Positions 8,782 through 17,800 of a stretch of DNA of 19,785 nucleotides are shown one piece after another (within the stretch, counting starts at the first letter, position 1; each line of letters opens with the position of its first letter). Made by a program: the position numbers and the translations under genes. The stretch comes from CAZSAT01 sp964604675 (GTDB taxonomy: Bacteria > Myxococcota_A > UBA796 > CAJQPC01), in assembly GCA_964604675.1 (NCBI GenBank), contig CAZSAT010000123.1:1-19785 (forward strand), written 5' to 3'. The notes beneath the pieces are model-generated. The model was not told the DNA's origin. It searched no databases and saw only the letters and a program-made list of their open reading frames with translations.

Positions 8782-9422
8782 CAGATCGCTCTCCCACGTT
8801 GGCTGAGGTGGTCGCCGACGAGCTCTTCCCAGCGGTGGACGTGCGGCTCCGGGAGGGTGGTCACATCGACGACCGCGACCTCGACCACTTCAGCTTCCTC
8901 GAGGAGGCCCGCCCCCAGCTCGACGCACTGTACGACCGCTACGGCTGCGATCTCCGCCGCTCTGTCGATGGCTACTACTTCCTGGAACCTCGGGGAGCCC
9001 AGTTCGGACAGCGGACGCTGACGGCGGCCGAAATGCTCGTGGGCCAGGTCCTCTGCCTGCTCCGCCTCGACCCCGCCACGCTCCGCACCTCGGGCCGGGT
9101 GGAGCGACAGCGAGTCTTGGAGGTACTGGACCAGTTCGTGGGTGCGGAGCGGATCGGGCGAGCCCTCAATCCCCGACGGCGGAAGCGCACGATGTCCGTT
9201 GAAGCCGAGGAGATCCGCAGGGACGTGGACGGCGCCATCAGGACGCTGGCTCGGCTTGGCTTTGTGGACGCCGAAGGGGATCTGCTCCTTCTTCGGAGCC
9301 CGCTTCTCCGATTCGCGGAGCACGTCGTGCCCGGCAAGGACCAGGCGGCTGAGCTTGTCCAGCTGGTGTCCGGTGCACCCGCGGCGGACGCGGGTGAAGA
9401 CTGGGCGGAAACCGACGAATGA
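8778..9422 (+). CDS. jetB: Wadjet JetB / MukE-like accessory subunit
   Basis: 214 residues from the ATG at 8778. An upstream in-frame ATG at 8751 exists, but the later start is preferred: a G-rich ribosome-binding site (8764-8772) lies 5 bases before it, and it forms an ATGA overlap with the jetA stop. The N-terminus LFPAVDVRLREGGHI, the following DLDHFSFLEE and YGCDLRRSVDGYYFLEPRG match MukE in order and spacing. It probably has tandem winged-helix domains and an acidic C-terminal tail (AGEDWAETDE), as in MukE. In the complex it would bind the kleisin JetA and contact DNA near the JetC heads. It has no catalytic motif. The gene overlaps jetC by ATGA. Confidence 0.86.
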   Translation: MTDRSPTLAEVVADELFPAVDVRLREGGHIDDRDLDHFSFLEEARPQLDALYDRYGCDLRRSVDGYYFLEPRGAQFGQRTLTAAEMLVGQVLCLLRLDPATLRTSGRVERQRVLEVLDQFVGAERIGRALNPRRRKRTMSVEAEEIRRDVDGAIRTLARLGFVDAEGDLLLLRSPLLRFAEHVVPGKDQAAELVQLVSGAPAADAGEDWAETDE

Positions 9423-12400
9423 GGCGCACCACGGTCCAGCAGCTCGTGCTCGTGAACTGGAAGGGCATGTTCTACGAGCGCTTCCTTCTCGACGCTGGCG
9501 TGACGGCTCTCGAAGGCGACAACGGCGCAGGCAAGACCACTGTGATGATCGCGGCGTACGTGGTCCTGCTTCCCGACAAGACCTACCTGCGCTTCGATCC
9601 CCTGACCGAGACGGGCGCCAGGGCGAAGGACCGGGGCCTGTGGGGCCGGCTCGGGGAGGCCGGGGACGCCTATGCCGCCCTGGACTTCCAGCTGGCGTCC
9701 GGCGACCGCCTCGTGGCGGGTGTGCGCCTCGAGCGCACCAGCAAGACCGGCGGGGAGCTCCACCCGTTCCTGATCCGGGACCTGCCAGACGACGCCTCGC
9801 TACAGGGCGTGCTGCTCGATCGAGTGGGCGATGAGGAGGAGGTCCCCTCTCGCGACCGGCTACGAAGCCTGGCCGCGGTCGCCGGTGGCCGCCTCACCTG
9901 GTGCGGGTCCGTCGCCGACTACCTCCGGGAGTTGTTCGACTCCGGTGTCACGCCCATGCCGATGGTCGCGGGCGACGAGCGCGCCAAGCTGAACCAGCTC
10001 CTGAAGACCAGCATGACCGGCGGGATCTCCCGGCAGCTCGGCGAGGGCCTGCGGCACTTCCTCCTGAGGCCGGACGAGGGACTGGGGACGACGCTGAAGC
10101 GCATCCGGGCGAACCTCGACGACTGCCGGCGGACCCGCCTGCTGGTCGCCGACGCTCAGCGCAGCGAGCGCGAAGTGCAGAGCGTGCTGGAGGCAGGTCT
10201 ACACATGTTCGCGGCGGCGGTCGAGGGCGCTCGCCGGCAGGCATCCGAGCGGGAGCGCAACGCCGAGGAGGCCCGCGAGGCAGAGGCGAAGGCGCGCGTG
10301 AAGCTCACGCGCCTCGCGGCAGAAGCAGAAGATGCGGCGGCAGAGCGCGACCGGTCAGAGCTGGCCGAACAGGCTGCGGAGGCGGCCGAAGAGAAGGCCC
10401 AGGCCCACCAGCGGACCGTGGAGAAGGCCCACGGGGTGTGGGTCGACCTGCTCGTCGATCGCGAGCGCCGTACGGCCCTCCAAGCGAGGCACGTTGAGGC
10501 CGGCAAGGCGCACGACGCCAAGGTGGGTGAGCTGGAAGAAGCCGAGGAGCGGGTGCGAAGCCACGAGCTGGATCACCAGCAAGCCGCCGACGGCATGGCC
10601 GATATCCAGGCCGGCTTGGAGCGGCTCCACGGCAAGGCCAGCCGGTATCGTACCGTCGTAGCGGCTCTGGCGCGGGCTCGCGCTCTCCTGCCGGACTTCC
10701 CGTTTGCCGACGAGGAGGTGGCAGAGGCGCTCCGGCACTGTGAGGGGGAGGCCACCGCCGCCACCCGGGTGCTGACGAGCGCCCAGGCGCGGCTGGACAC
10801 TGCGGCCGAGACGGAGCGGGCGTTTCGCTCGGTGTACGCGCCGCTGTGTGAGCTCAACGGGGGTCCGGTCGACGATTCCGAGGCCCACGCACTCGCCTTA
10901 CGTCTCCTCGCCGACCTGCACAAAACGGAGCAGCTCGCGGGCCAGCTTGCCGTGCGTCGACACAGGGTGGCAGAAACGAAGTCCCGACTGGCCAAGCAGC
11001 GGGAGGCCCGCGCCGAAGCCGACAAGCTATCGACCGAGGCCGAGGCGCTGAGCTCATCGGAGGATGTCCGACAGGCCCGCGAGCGGTCGGTCACCGCACT
11101 CTCCGAAGCCCAGGATCGAGCCCTGGCTGCCCGAGAGCTCACCCGACGCCTCCGGCAAGAGCACGACGACCAGCGTGCGCAGATCGCCGACCTGGAGCGG
11201 AAGGCAGAGGAGCACGACCGTGTGCGGTCTCGGGCATCACGGCTGGGGCAGTCCTGGGGCCGCTCGGTGACCGACTCCGCCTCGGGGGCCTCGCTGCTCG
11301 CATGGCTCCAGGGCGAGGAGACCGCGTGCGGCTCGCGCGAGGAGAGGACCTCGGAGGACCTGACCCGTACCTACGACGAGCTGACGAGGCTGCGAGACGC
11401 CGGCGGGCGCTTTCCCGACGCGCTGATGGAAGCCGTCGAGCACGTCGACGGCCGGCTGTTGGTGGAGCGCTTCGAAGACGTGGCTCTCGACATGGCAGCG
11501 GAGACCGAAGCGACGCTGGGCCCGCTCGCCCACGCCGTGCTCGTCTCGGATGTGGATGCGTCGACGCGGTCGCTCGTCGAGGTCGAGGGGCGACCGGACA
11601 CGATCTGGCTGCTGGATGGCGCCGCGGAGAGCCATGTCCTGGGGGGCGACCAGACGCCCGCTCGCATGGGAGACGCCGTCGCCGTCCCCGTGTCCGGTGG
11701 CGTGCGCCTCACACGGCTTCCAACGGAGCCCGTTGTCGGTAGGCAAGCGCGACAACGCAGGATCGAGGAACTCGAGGCACGGCGAGCACAGCTCGAGGAG
11801 CAGCTCGCCGAGATCCGTACCCTGGGGCGACGTCTATCGGATGGGGTTTCTCAGGCCACTGCGCTCCTGCCGTTCCTCGGCGTCCTGGACAGTGACCCAC
11901 CGGGTCCACTGCTCGAGGAAGCTCGGGCGGCGTTCGCCGCGCGGGAGCAGGCCCTCGCCAAGGCCGCAGCAGCCGAAGCGATGACCGAAGGGGAGGTCTC
12001 CAAGCACGCCGGGCGCAAGTCGGCGCTCGAGTCGCTGTGGCCCGACAGCGGCTTCCTCGACCCACCCGACTACGCCCAGCTCCTGGCCGCACACGAGAGC
12101 GAGCTGCAACTAGCCCTCGAAGCAGACCTGGAAGTCACCGCAACGGCGCGACCACGCAAGAAGGTCCAGGAGGGCCTGGACCTGCTGCGGACGCCACCAC
12201 CGACAGCGGTTGAGCTCGACGAGCTCACAGCTACGGTTGCGACCGCCACCCTGAGCCGGGAGCGCTGGCTCGAGCCGCAACCCGACCTCTCCACGGTGGC
12301 CTCAGATCTCGAAGCCCTGGGGTTCGAGGACGCTGAACGCAAGATCCGTGAGGACGAGAGCATGCTCGCCTCCTTGAAGCAGGAGGTCGATGAAGCGGCG

Positions 12401-13837
12401 AATCGCCTCGAGAGAGCCAGATCCGAGAGGGACGGCGCTCGTGAGCTGGAGCGGGCCACCGAAGAGAAGCTGCGAGGAGCAGCGTCGGCACTTCAGGTCT
12501 GTACCGACAAGATCGGCAGCCTCGAGGCGCAATTCGAGGAGATCGGAGTCCTCGACGCCTCAGCGGAGGCCCTGGCGCAGTCCAGGTCTGACGCCCAGAC
12601 ATCCAGGGCCAAGCTCAGAGAGACCCGCGATGCCAGACGCGCAGCCGGGGAGGCGGTTGCTCGTCTCGACCCGCAGGTCAAGGGCGCTGAAGAAGCGGTG
12701 ACGTCATGCGAGCGTCACCGGATCGAGCGCGAGGCGCAGGCCCGGCCCGCCGCGTTGCGGTGGGAAGCTCTCCGCGGAAGGTGCGTCGAGCTGAGGCTGC
12801 TCGATGCCGCGCAGAGGGACCCCGAGCTGGAGGGCGTGGAGGGCAAGGCCAGCGTGGACGTCTTCCAGCTTCGTGACCAGTGGTGGAAGCTCCTGCTCGA
12901 CCGGCTCGTCCACACGGAGGACGGCCCCGAGCTCGCCGTTGAGCTTCAGGCTGTGATCGAGTCGGCGGCAGAGTCAGGCGGTGAGCGGTACCTGCAGGCG
13001 TGGCTGGCGACGCGGATTTGGCTGGCCCGGCGGGTACCCAAGCACGTGAGCGAGGTCGATGACCCCGTCCAGGCGCTGCGCAGCCTTCAGCTCTACCTCG
13101 GCCGCCTGGGCGACCGGCTCGAGCGCGATGAGCATCGGCTGCGGGGCGACTCCCGGGACGTCGCCCGCGCCATCGAGGGGCGCCTGAGGAAGGTGTCGAA
13201 CCTGCTGAACCGGCTCAACCGAGACCTTCGCGGGGTCGGCTTCGGCAGCATCGCCGAGATCCGCGTCCAGAGCGAGCGCGACCAGCGCATGAAGGACGTG
13301 CTCGACGCGCTGTCATCTCCCGATGACCAACAGCTCCTCTTCCGGCCCGACGTGCCGATCGAGGAGGCCCTCGACGAGCTCTTCCAGCGGCACGGCGGGC
13401 GCCGGGAGGGTGGGCGTCGCTTGCTCGACTACCGGGAGTACATCCGACTTCGCGTCGAGGTTCGCCGGCGTGGGGGCGAGGCGTGGGAGCGCGCCCAGGG
13501 CAACGAGATGTCGACCGGCGAGTCGATCGGCGTGGGAGCCGCGATCATGATGGTGGTGCTGACGGCCTGGGAGCGGGAGGCGAACCTGCTGCGGGCACGA
13601 CGGGACACGGGGACGCTGCGCCTCCTGTTTCTCGACGAGGCCACGCGCCTCGACCAGGTCAACCTGGCGACCCTGTTCGACCTCTGTGGCTCCCTGGACC
13701 TGCAGCTCCTCATCGCAGCCCCCGAAGTGGCGACGGTCGCCGGCAACACCACCTACGTGCTCGAGCGCAAGCGCGACACCGACGGAAGCTGGGTGGTGCG
13801 GGTGTCTGGCCGGCGGGCCATCCGGGCCGCTCAATGA
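9419..13837 (+). CDS. jetC: Wadjet JetC / MukB-like SMC ATPase
   Basis: 1472 residues, almost the length of E. coli MukB (1486). Walker A is GDNGAGKT (33-40, K39). After the N-terminal head come a long coiled coil (~265-660, rich in E, A, R and L), a MukB-like hinge (~665-765, with LLVERFEDVAL and DTIWLLDGAAE) and a return coiled coil (~775-1290). The C-terminal head has YREYIRLRVEV, the signature MSTGESIGVGA (1364-1374) and Walker B LLFLDEATRLD (D1406, E1407). All ATPase residues are intact. Dimers should entrap and extrude DNA loops in an ATP-driven manner, with JetA and JetB. The start overlaps the jetB stop (ATGA), with GGGCGGA nine bases upstream. The end overlaps jetD in the same way. 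I expect plasmid restriction rather than chromosome segregation, because of jetD. Confidence 0.93.
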   Translation: MRRTTVQQLVLVNWKGMFYERFLLDAGVTALEGDNGAGKTTVMIAAYVVLLPDKTYLRFDPLTETGARAKDRGLWGRLGEAGDAYAALDFQLASGDRLVAGVRLERTSKTGGELHPFLIRDLPDDASLQGVLLDRVGDEEEVPSRDRLRSLAAVAGGRLTWCGSVADYLRELFDSGVTPMPMVAGDERAKLNQLLKTSMTGGISRQLGEGLRHFLLRPDEGLGTTLKRIRANLDDCRRTRLLVADAQRSEREVQSVLEAGLHMFAAAVEGARRQASERERNAEEAREAEAKARVKLTRLAAEAEDAAAERDRSELAEQAAEAAEEKAQAHQRTVEKAHGVWVDLLVDRERRTALQARHVEAGKAHDAKVGELEEAEERVRSHELDHQQAADGMADIQAGLERLHGKASRYRTVVAALARARALLPDFPFADEEVAEALRHCEGEATAATRVLTSAQARLDTAAETERAFRSVYAPLCELNGGPVDDSEAHALALRLLADLHKTEQLAGQLAVRRHRVAETKSRLAKQREARAEADKLSTEAEALSSSEDVRQARERSVTALSEAQDRALAARELTRRLRQEHDDQRAQIADLERKAEEHDRVRSRASRLGQSWGRSVTDSASGASLLAWLQGEETACGSREERTSEDLTRTYDELTRLRDAGGRFPDALMEAVEHVDGRLLVERFEDVALDMAAETEATLGPLAHAVLVSDVDASTRSLVEVEGRPDTIWLLDGAAESHVLGGDQTPARMGDAVAVPVSGGVRLTRLPTEPVVGRQARQRRIEELEARRAQLEEQLAEIRTLGRRLSDGVSQATALLPFLGVLDSDPPGPLLEEARAAFAAREQALAKAAAAEAMTEGEVSKHAGRKSALESLWPDSGFLDPPDYAQLLAAHESELQLALEADLEVTATARPRKKVQEGLDLLRTPPPTAVELDELTATVATATLSRERWLEPQPDLSTVASDLEALGFEDAERKIREDESMLASLKQEVDEAANRLERARSERDGARELERATEEKLRGAASALQVCTDKIGSLEAQFEEIGVLDASAEALAQSRSDAQTSRAKLRETRDARRAAGEAVARLDPQVKGAEEAVTSCERHRIEREAQARPAALRWEALRGRCVELRLLDAAQRDPELEGVEGKASVDVFQLRDQWWKLLLDRLVHTEDGPELAVELQAVIESAAESGGERYLQAWLATRIWLARRVPKHVSEVDDPVQALRSLQLYLGRLGDRLERDEHRLRGDSRDVARAIEGRLRKVSNLLNRLNRDLRGVGFGSIAEIRVQSERDQRMKDVLDALSSPDDQQLLFRPDVPIEEALDELFQRHGGRREGGRRLLDYREYIRLRVEVRRRGGEAWERAQGNEMSTGESIGVGAAIMMVVLTAWEREANLLRARRDTGTLRLLFLDEATRLDQVNLATLFDLCGSLDLQLLIAAPEVATVAGNTTYVLERKRDTDGSWVVRVSGRRAIRAAQ

Positions 13838-14850
13838 GCTTCTGGAGCGAACACGACCACGCTGTGGCCCTCCTGGAGCTGTTGGTCAGGGGTGAGCTGC
13901 GGCACCGGAAGCGTCAGCACGCGGCGTGGACCGAGCTGAGCAGCCTCGGCTGGGGCCGCAGGGCCACCCGCGCGAAGGTGCTCCTGCTGGACCCGCGCGT
14001 GCGAGAAGAAGTGGCCGAGACGCTGGACCGCGCCTGGCCGAGCTGGCGCCAGGAGGCAGTACGGCTCGAACACAACGGACTCGACCCGACGCCGAAGGGC
14101 ATAGCTCGGCTCGCCCAGCTCGATCGAATCACTGCAGCCGAGGAGGCGGACCTGCCGGATCGGATGAACCGCAGGACCGCCGCCGCGTTGGTGGGCAGGC
14201 ATGCGAAGTCACGGCTGGGGCCGTTCGAGCGGGTCGTCCTGGACGACGTGGACCTCACCGACGACGGCCTCGTGCGCGTGAGGCCGAGCCGGGGGCTCCA
14301 CGTGGTCAAGGGTGGCGAGGTCTACGAGGCACGGGCGCTGGCGGATCTTCTCGGCGAGCTCCTGCTCACCGATCGCGGACTCCGTGATGGGGCGCGGTTG
14401 GGTGGCGTGCCGCCCCGCGCCGTGCTCACGGTGGAGAACCTGGGCACCTTCCAGGATGCGGCCGTCCCCGAGGATGTGCTCGTGCTGCACGTTCCGGGCT
14501 GGAACACGCGCATCGCGCGGGTCGTGCTGCAAGAGCTGGGCGAGGTGCCCGTCGTGCACTTCGGTGACCTCGATCCCAACGGCGTGGCGATCGTCGAGCA
14601 CCTCCGACGCTGGCGACCTGGGATCGGCTGGTTGGTGCCCGACTTCTGGCAGGAGTTCATCGAGACGCGTGGCCAGCGGAAGCAGTGGCCGGAGACAGCA
14701 CTGCCGGCGGATGCGCCCGAGTGGGTCTCCGAGCTGGTGGAGCAGGGGCTCTGGTTGGAGCAGGAGACCGTGATCCTGGACGGACGGTGGGCCGCGGCGT
14801 TGGAGGCCGCGCTGCCTTTGCCTGAGGCCGGATCCCCAACGCGGTGTTGA
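13834..14850 (+). CDS. jetD: Wadjet JetD, Toprim nuclease subunit
   Basis: 338 residues from the ATG at 13834. That start overlaps the jetC stop (ATGA) and is preferred over an in-frame start 351 bases earlier, which would lie inside jetC. No clear ribosome-binding site precedes it, so translation may depend on coupling. The N-terminal half (~1-125) is basic and helical, probably the DNA-contacting arm/winged-helix part. The C-terminal half is a DUF2220-like Toprim domain. It has a conserved glutamate in LTVENLGTF (E201), the metal-binding DxD in VHFGDLDPNG (D245, D247) and a terminal LEQET motif (309-312 region) typical of the family. By analogy with JetD and topoisomerase VI, it should cut DNA once JetABC has recognised a small circle. 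All expected acidic residues are present. Its stop lies 17 bases from the stop of the converging helicase gene. Confidence 0.88.
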   Translation: MSFWSEHDHAVALLELLVRGELRHRKRQHAAWTELSSLGWGRRATRAKVLLLDPRVREEVAETLDRAWPSWRQEAVRLEHNGLDPTPKGIARLAQLDRITAAEEADLPDRMNRRTAAALVGRHAKSRLGPFERVVLDDVDLTDDGLVRVRPSRGLHVVKGGEVYEARALADLLGELLLTDRGLRDGARLGGVPPRAVLTVENLGTFQDAAVPEDVLVLHVPGWNTRIARVVLQELGEVPVVHFGDLDPNGVAIVEHLRRWRPGIGWLVPDFWQEFIETRGQRKQWPETALPADAPEWVSELVEQGLWLEQETVILDGRWAAALEAALPLPEAGSPTRC

Positions 14851-14867
14851 GGCTGGCAGGCTTCTCG

Positions 14868-17800
14868 CTACGGCAACCGAATCCGGCCGTCTTCCGCCGC
14901 GATCGCGCCCCTGCCGACCAGGTGGTCGACTCCACGACCCGCGCCCGCACGGACCTTTCGGCCGAGTTGAGCGAAGCCCAGGAGTTTCGCTGTCTCCCGC
15001 TCGAGCTCATCGCGAGACAGCGAGCGAGCCCGACGCACTACCCACAGGGCCGCGGCGGCCCACTCCTCGGCCGGGATCTCCGCTGGGGACCGGCGGTCGC
15101 CGTCGGCGGGCTGGCGGAAGAACTCCCAGTCCGCAAGGGCGACATCGGCCAGCCAGTAGAAATCGCCGATGCGCTTCACACCGGGGCAGACCCGCAGCGC
15201 GTCAGCGATGGTGTTGCGAAGGGTGCGACCGACTCGCGCCATGCCCCAGCAAGCGACCAGGATTCTTGCCGCACGGTCCACGTGCACGGGACCCTCCACC
15301 GCCACGATGGCCTGCAGGCGCTCGGCGATCTGAACTCGGGCTCGCGGCTCGTAGAACTGCTCCGATGTTCCGAGCAGCACCACGGAGGCGCTCTCGTATG
15401 GGATCGCGTTCGGTGGGTTCTGTGGAGCTCGAGAGGCTTGAACCACGGGTTGGACCTCTTCTGGCTCGGGTAGCACGAGCTGCTCGTTGGTCTGGTTCCT
15501 CGGCGCAAGCGGAGACCGTCCTGCGGCCTCGAGAGCCGCTTCCAGTCGGTCGATCTCCAGGCTCTGCCGGTGCCACCAGTCTGTAGACCACACGCGGTGA
15601 ATGGTCCAGCCCAGGTACTCCAGCACGCCCTGACGCTGGCGGTCTCTGGCACGCGCGTTGGCGCTGCTGTGGTAGGTGGCGCCGTCGCACTCCACGCCCA
15701 GGAGGTACCGTCCGGGTCGCTCGGGATCGACCACGCCCAGGTCCACGCGGTAGCCGGAGCAGCCCACTTGGGTGTGGACCTCCCACCCGCGCGCATGGAG
15801 CACCGCGCGCACCTCATCCTCGAAGGGGGAGTCGGTGTCTTCCGTCGGCGCCACGCTGATCGCCTCCTGGATGGCGATGGGACCGCGGCGCGCGTAGTCC
15901 AAGAACGCCCGAAGGTGCTTGACGCCCACCGAGCGTGTGCTCGACAGGCGGATGTGATCGGCCGTCAAGGTGGAGAAGACGAGCAGCTCCTCTCGCGCCC
16001 GAGTGACGGCCACGTTCAAGCGCCGCTCCCCCCCGCGCCGATTCAGTGGCCCGAAGTTCATGGTGATGTGGCCGCCCGCATCAGGCCCGTAGCAGATGCT
16101 GAACATCATGACGTCGCGCTCGTCGCCTTGGACGTTCTCCAGGTTCTTCACGAAGACAGGCTCCAGCACGGCGTCGGTGAAGAAAGCCTCGATGGCCGGG
16201 TGCCGCTGGCGGGCAAGGTCGAGCAGATCCTCGATGTGTCGCTGCTGCTGGCTGTTGAAGGTCACGATGCCGATGGAGGTCGAGGCTCGATCCGGGTCGT
16301 TGAGTCGCTGCACCACCTCCTCAACGATGGCTTGCGCCTCCCGCGGGTTTGTGCGGGACCGCCCCCGGTCGTAGTGGCCGTCGACCCTTCGGAACTGCAC
16401 CCCGAGACCGGCCACCGTCTCTTCCGGAGAGGGGAAGGTGTTCAACCGGTTGTCGTAGTAGTGGTGGTTCGAGAACGCGATCAGCGACTCGTGGCGGCTG
16501 CGATAGTGCCAGCCCAGGCTCAGCTGCGGAAGGCGGGCCGCGATGGCCTCGTCCAGGATGCTCTCCAGATCCTCCAGGTCTTCTTCGTCCCCATCGTCGT
16601 CGTCTTCTCGGCTGAAGAAGGACGTGGGCGGGAGCTGTCGAGAGTCGCCTACCACTGCCACCTGCCGGCCACGTGCGATGGCGCCGATGGCATCCCAGGG
16701 AGGGATCTGGCTGGCTTCGTCGAAGACGACGAGGTCGAAGGGCTCACCCCCGGCAGCGACGTACTTGGCGACGGATAGCGGGCTCATCAGCATGCAGGGC
16801 TTGAGCGCCCGGATGATCGTCGGGACATCCCGGAAGAGCACCCGCAGCGGCTTGTGGCGCCTCTTCTTCTGGAGCTCCCGCTCGAGGATGCGCATCTCCC
16901 CTGGGGCGTCGGCGTCCGGAATGCGCTTGGCGATACGCGCCCTGACCAGGGCCCGTGCGATGCCGGTCCAGTCGGCCTCGAGCTGGCCGAAGCGCGCTAT
17001 CAGCGCCTCGTGGTCGGTCCCACGGAACCGCGCCAGCTTGTGCTCCCGCTCCAGCAGCTCCTCCCACCAGTCCATGAGCAGAGCCCGCCGGATGGCGCCA
17101 CCCAGGTCTTCGATACGGAGCGAGCCTGCCTCCAGCTGGTCGACGGCGGGGCCCAGCCCGTGGTTGCGTGCATCCGTAGCGGCGCGAACCCAGGCACACC
17201 AAGCGCTCAGATCTTCAGGGTTCCCGGTCGCACTACGGGCGCGGGAGCCGACTTCGTCCAGCGTCATGCCGAGGGGGCCTAGCTCCAGCTCCGCGAGTCG
17301 AAGCAGCTCCGTGTACTCCTGGTGAGCGTCCTGGAAGGCCGTCAACGCGGCATTCGCCGGATTGCCAACCTGAAACAGCGTCGCGTCCTCGGTCACCAGG
17401 CCGCGGAGGCGCTCCCTCGTTGCCCTCTGATCAGGCAGGGGAGCCACGGCGATGACTGCGCGGCGGGCTCGACCCGCCCATTCCATCAGCTCGCGCACTC
17501 GCCCGGGCTCGGTGTCTGTCCCCCTCCACGCCCGGCCAAGCAGATCCGGTGCGGGAGCGGCCGTCAGCCTGCTGTCCAGGCCCTGGATTCGTCGTGCGGC
17601 CGTCAAGTCCTCAAGCAACGTTGCGTTCGACGCCAGGGCGGTGCGCGCAAAGACCTTTACGGCGGCGCGACTAGACCAGAGCATGAAGAACGCCAACAGG
17701 AAGAAGGCGTCAGCCCACTTCGCGAAGCTCCCGTGCAGGGCGGTCAAGTCGCGTTCGAGCAGGCTTGTCTCGTACCGCGCCGACAGCTGGCCCCACAAGG

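Noticed and set aside
7432..9323. Minus-strand ORFs (413 and 360 codons) opposite jetA and jetB
   Set aside because: The plus strand encodes clear MukF- and MukE-like proteins with ATGA coupling. The antisense ORFs lack motifs and sensible starts.
13483..13833. Longer N-terminus for JetD (455 residues)
   Set aside because: The added 117 residues overlap the JetC head in another frame and are Gly/Arg/Pro-rich. The ATG at 13834 gives the standard ATGA overlap and a normal-looking N-terminus.
7492..14850. Assignment to a numbered Wadjet type
   Set aside because: The MukFEB-like composition and DUF2220-like Toprim subunit are clear, but telling the types apart needs profile searches that I cannot run.
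7492..14850. Housekeeping chromosome condensin (MukBEF) rather than defence
   Set aside because: The fourth, co-translated Toprim nuclease gene and the island-like neighbours argue for a Wadjet role, although segregation functions cannot be excluded from sequence alone.
15570..16778. 402-codon plus-strand ORF opposite the giant helicase
   Set aside because: It lies antisense to helicase motif II and the C-terminal helicase motifs, so it is a shadow frame.
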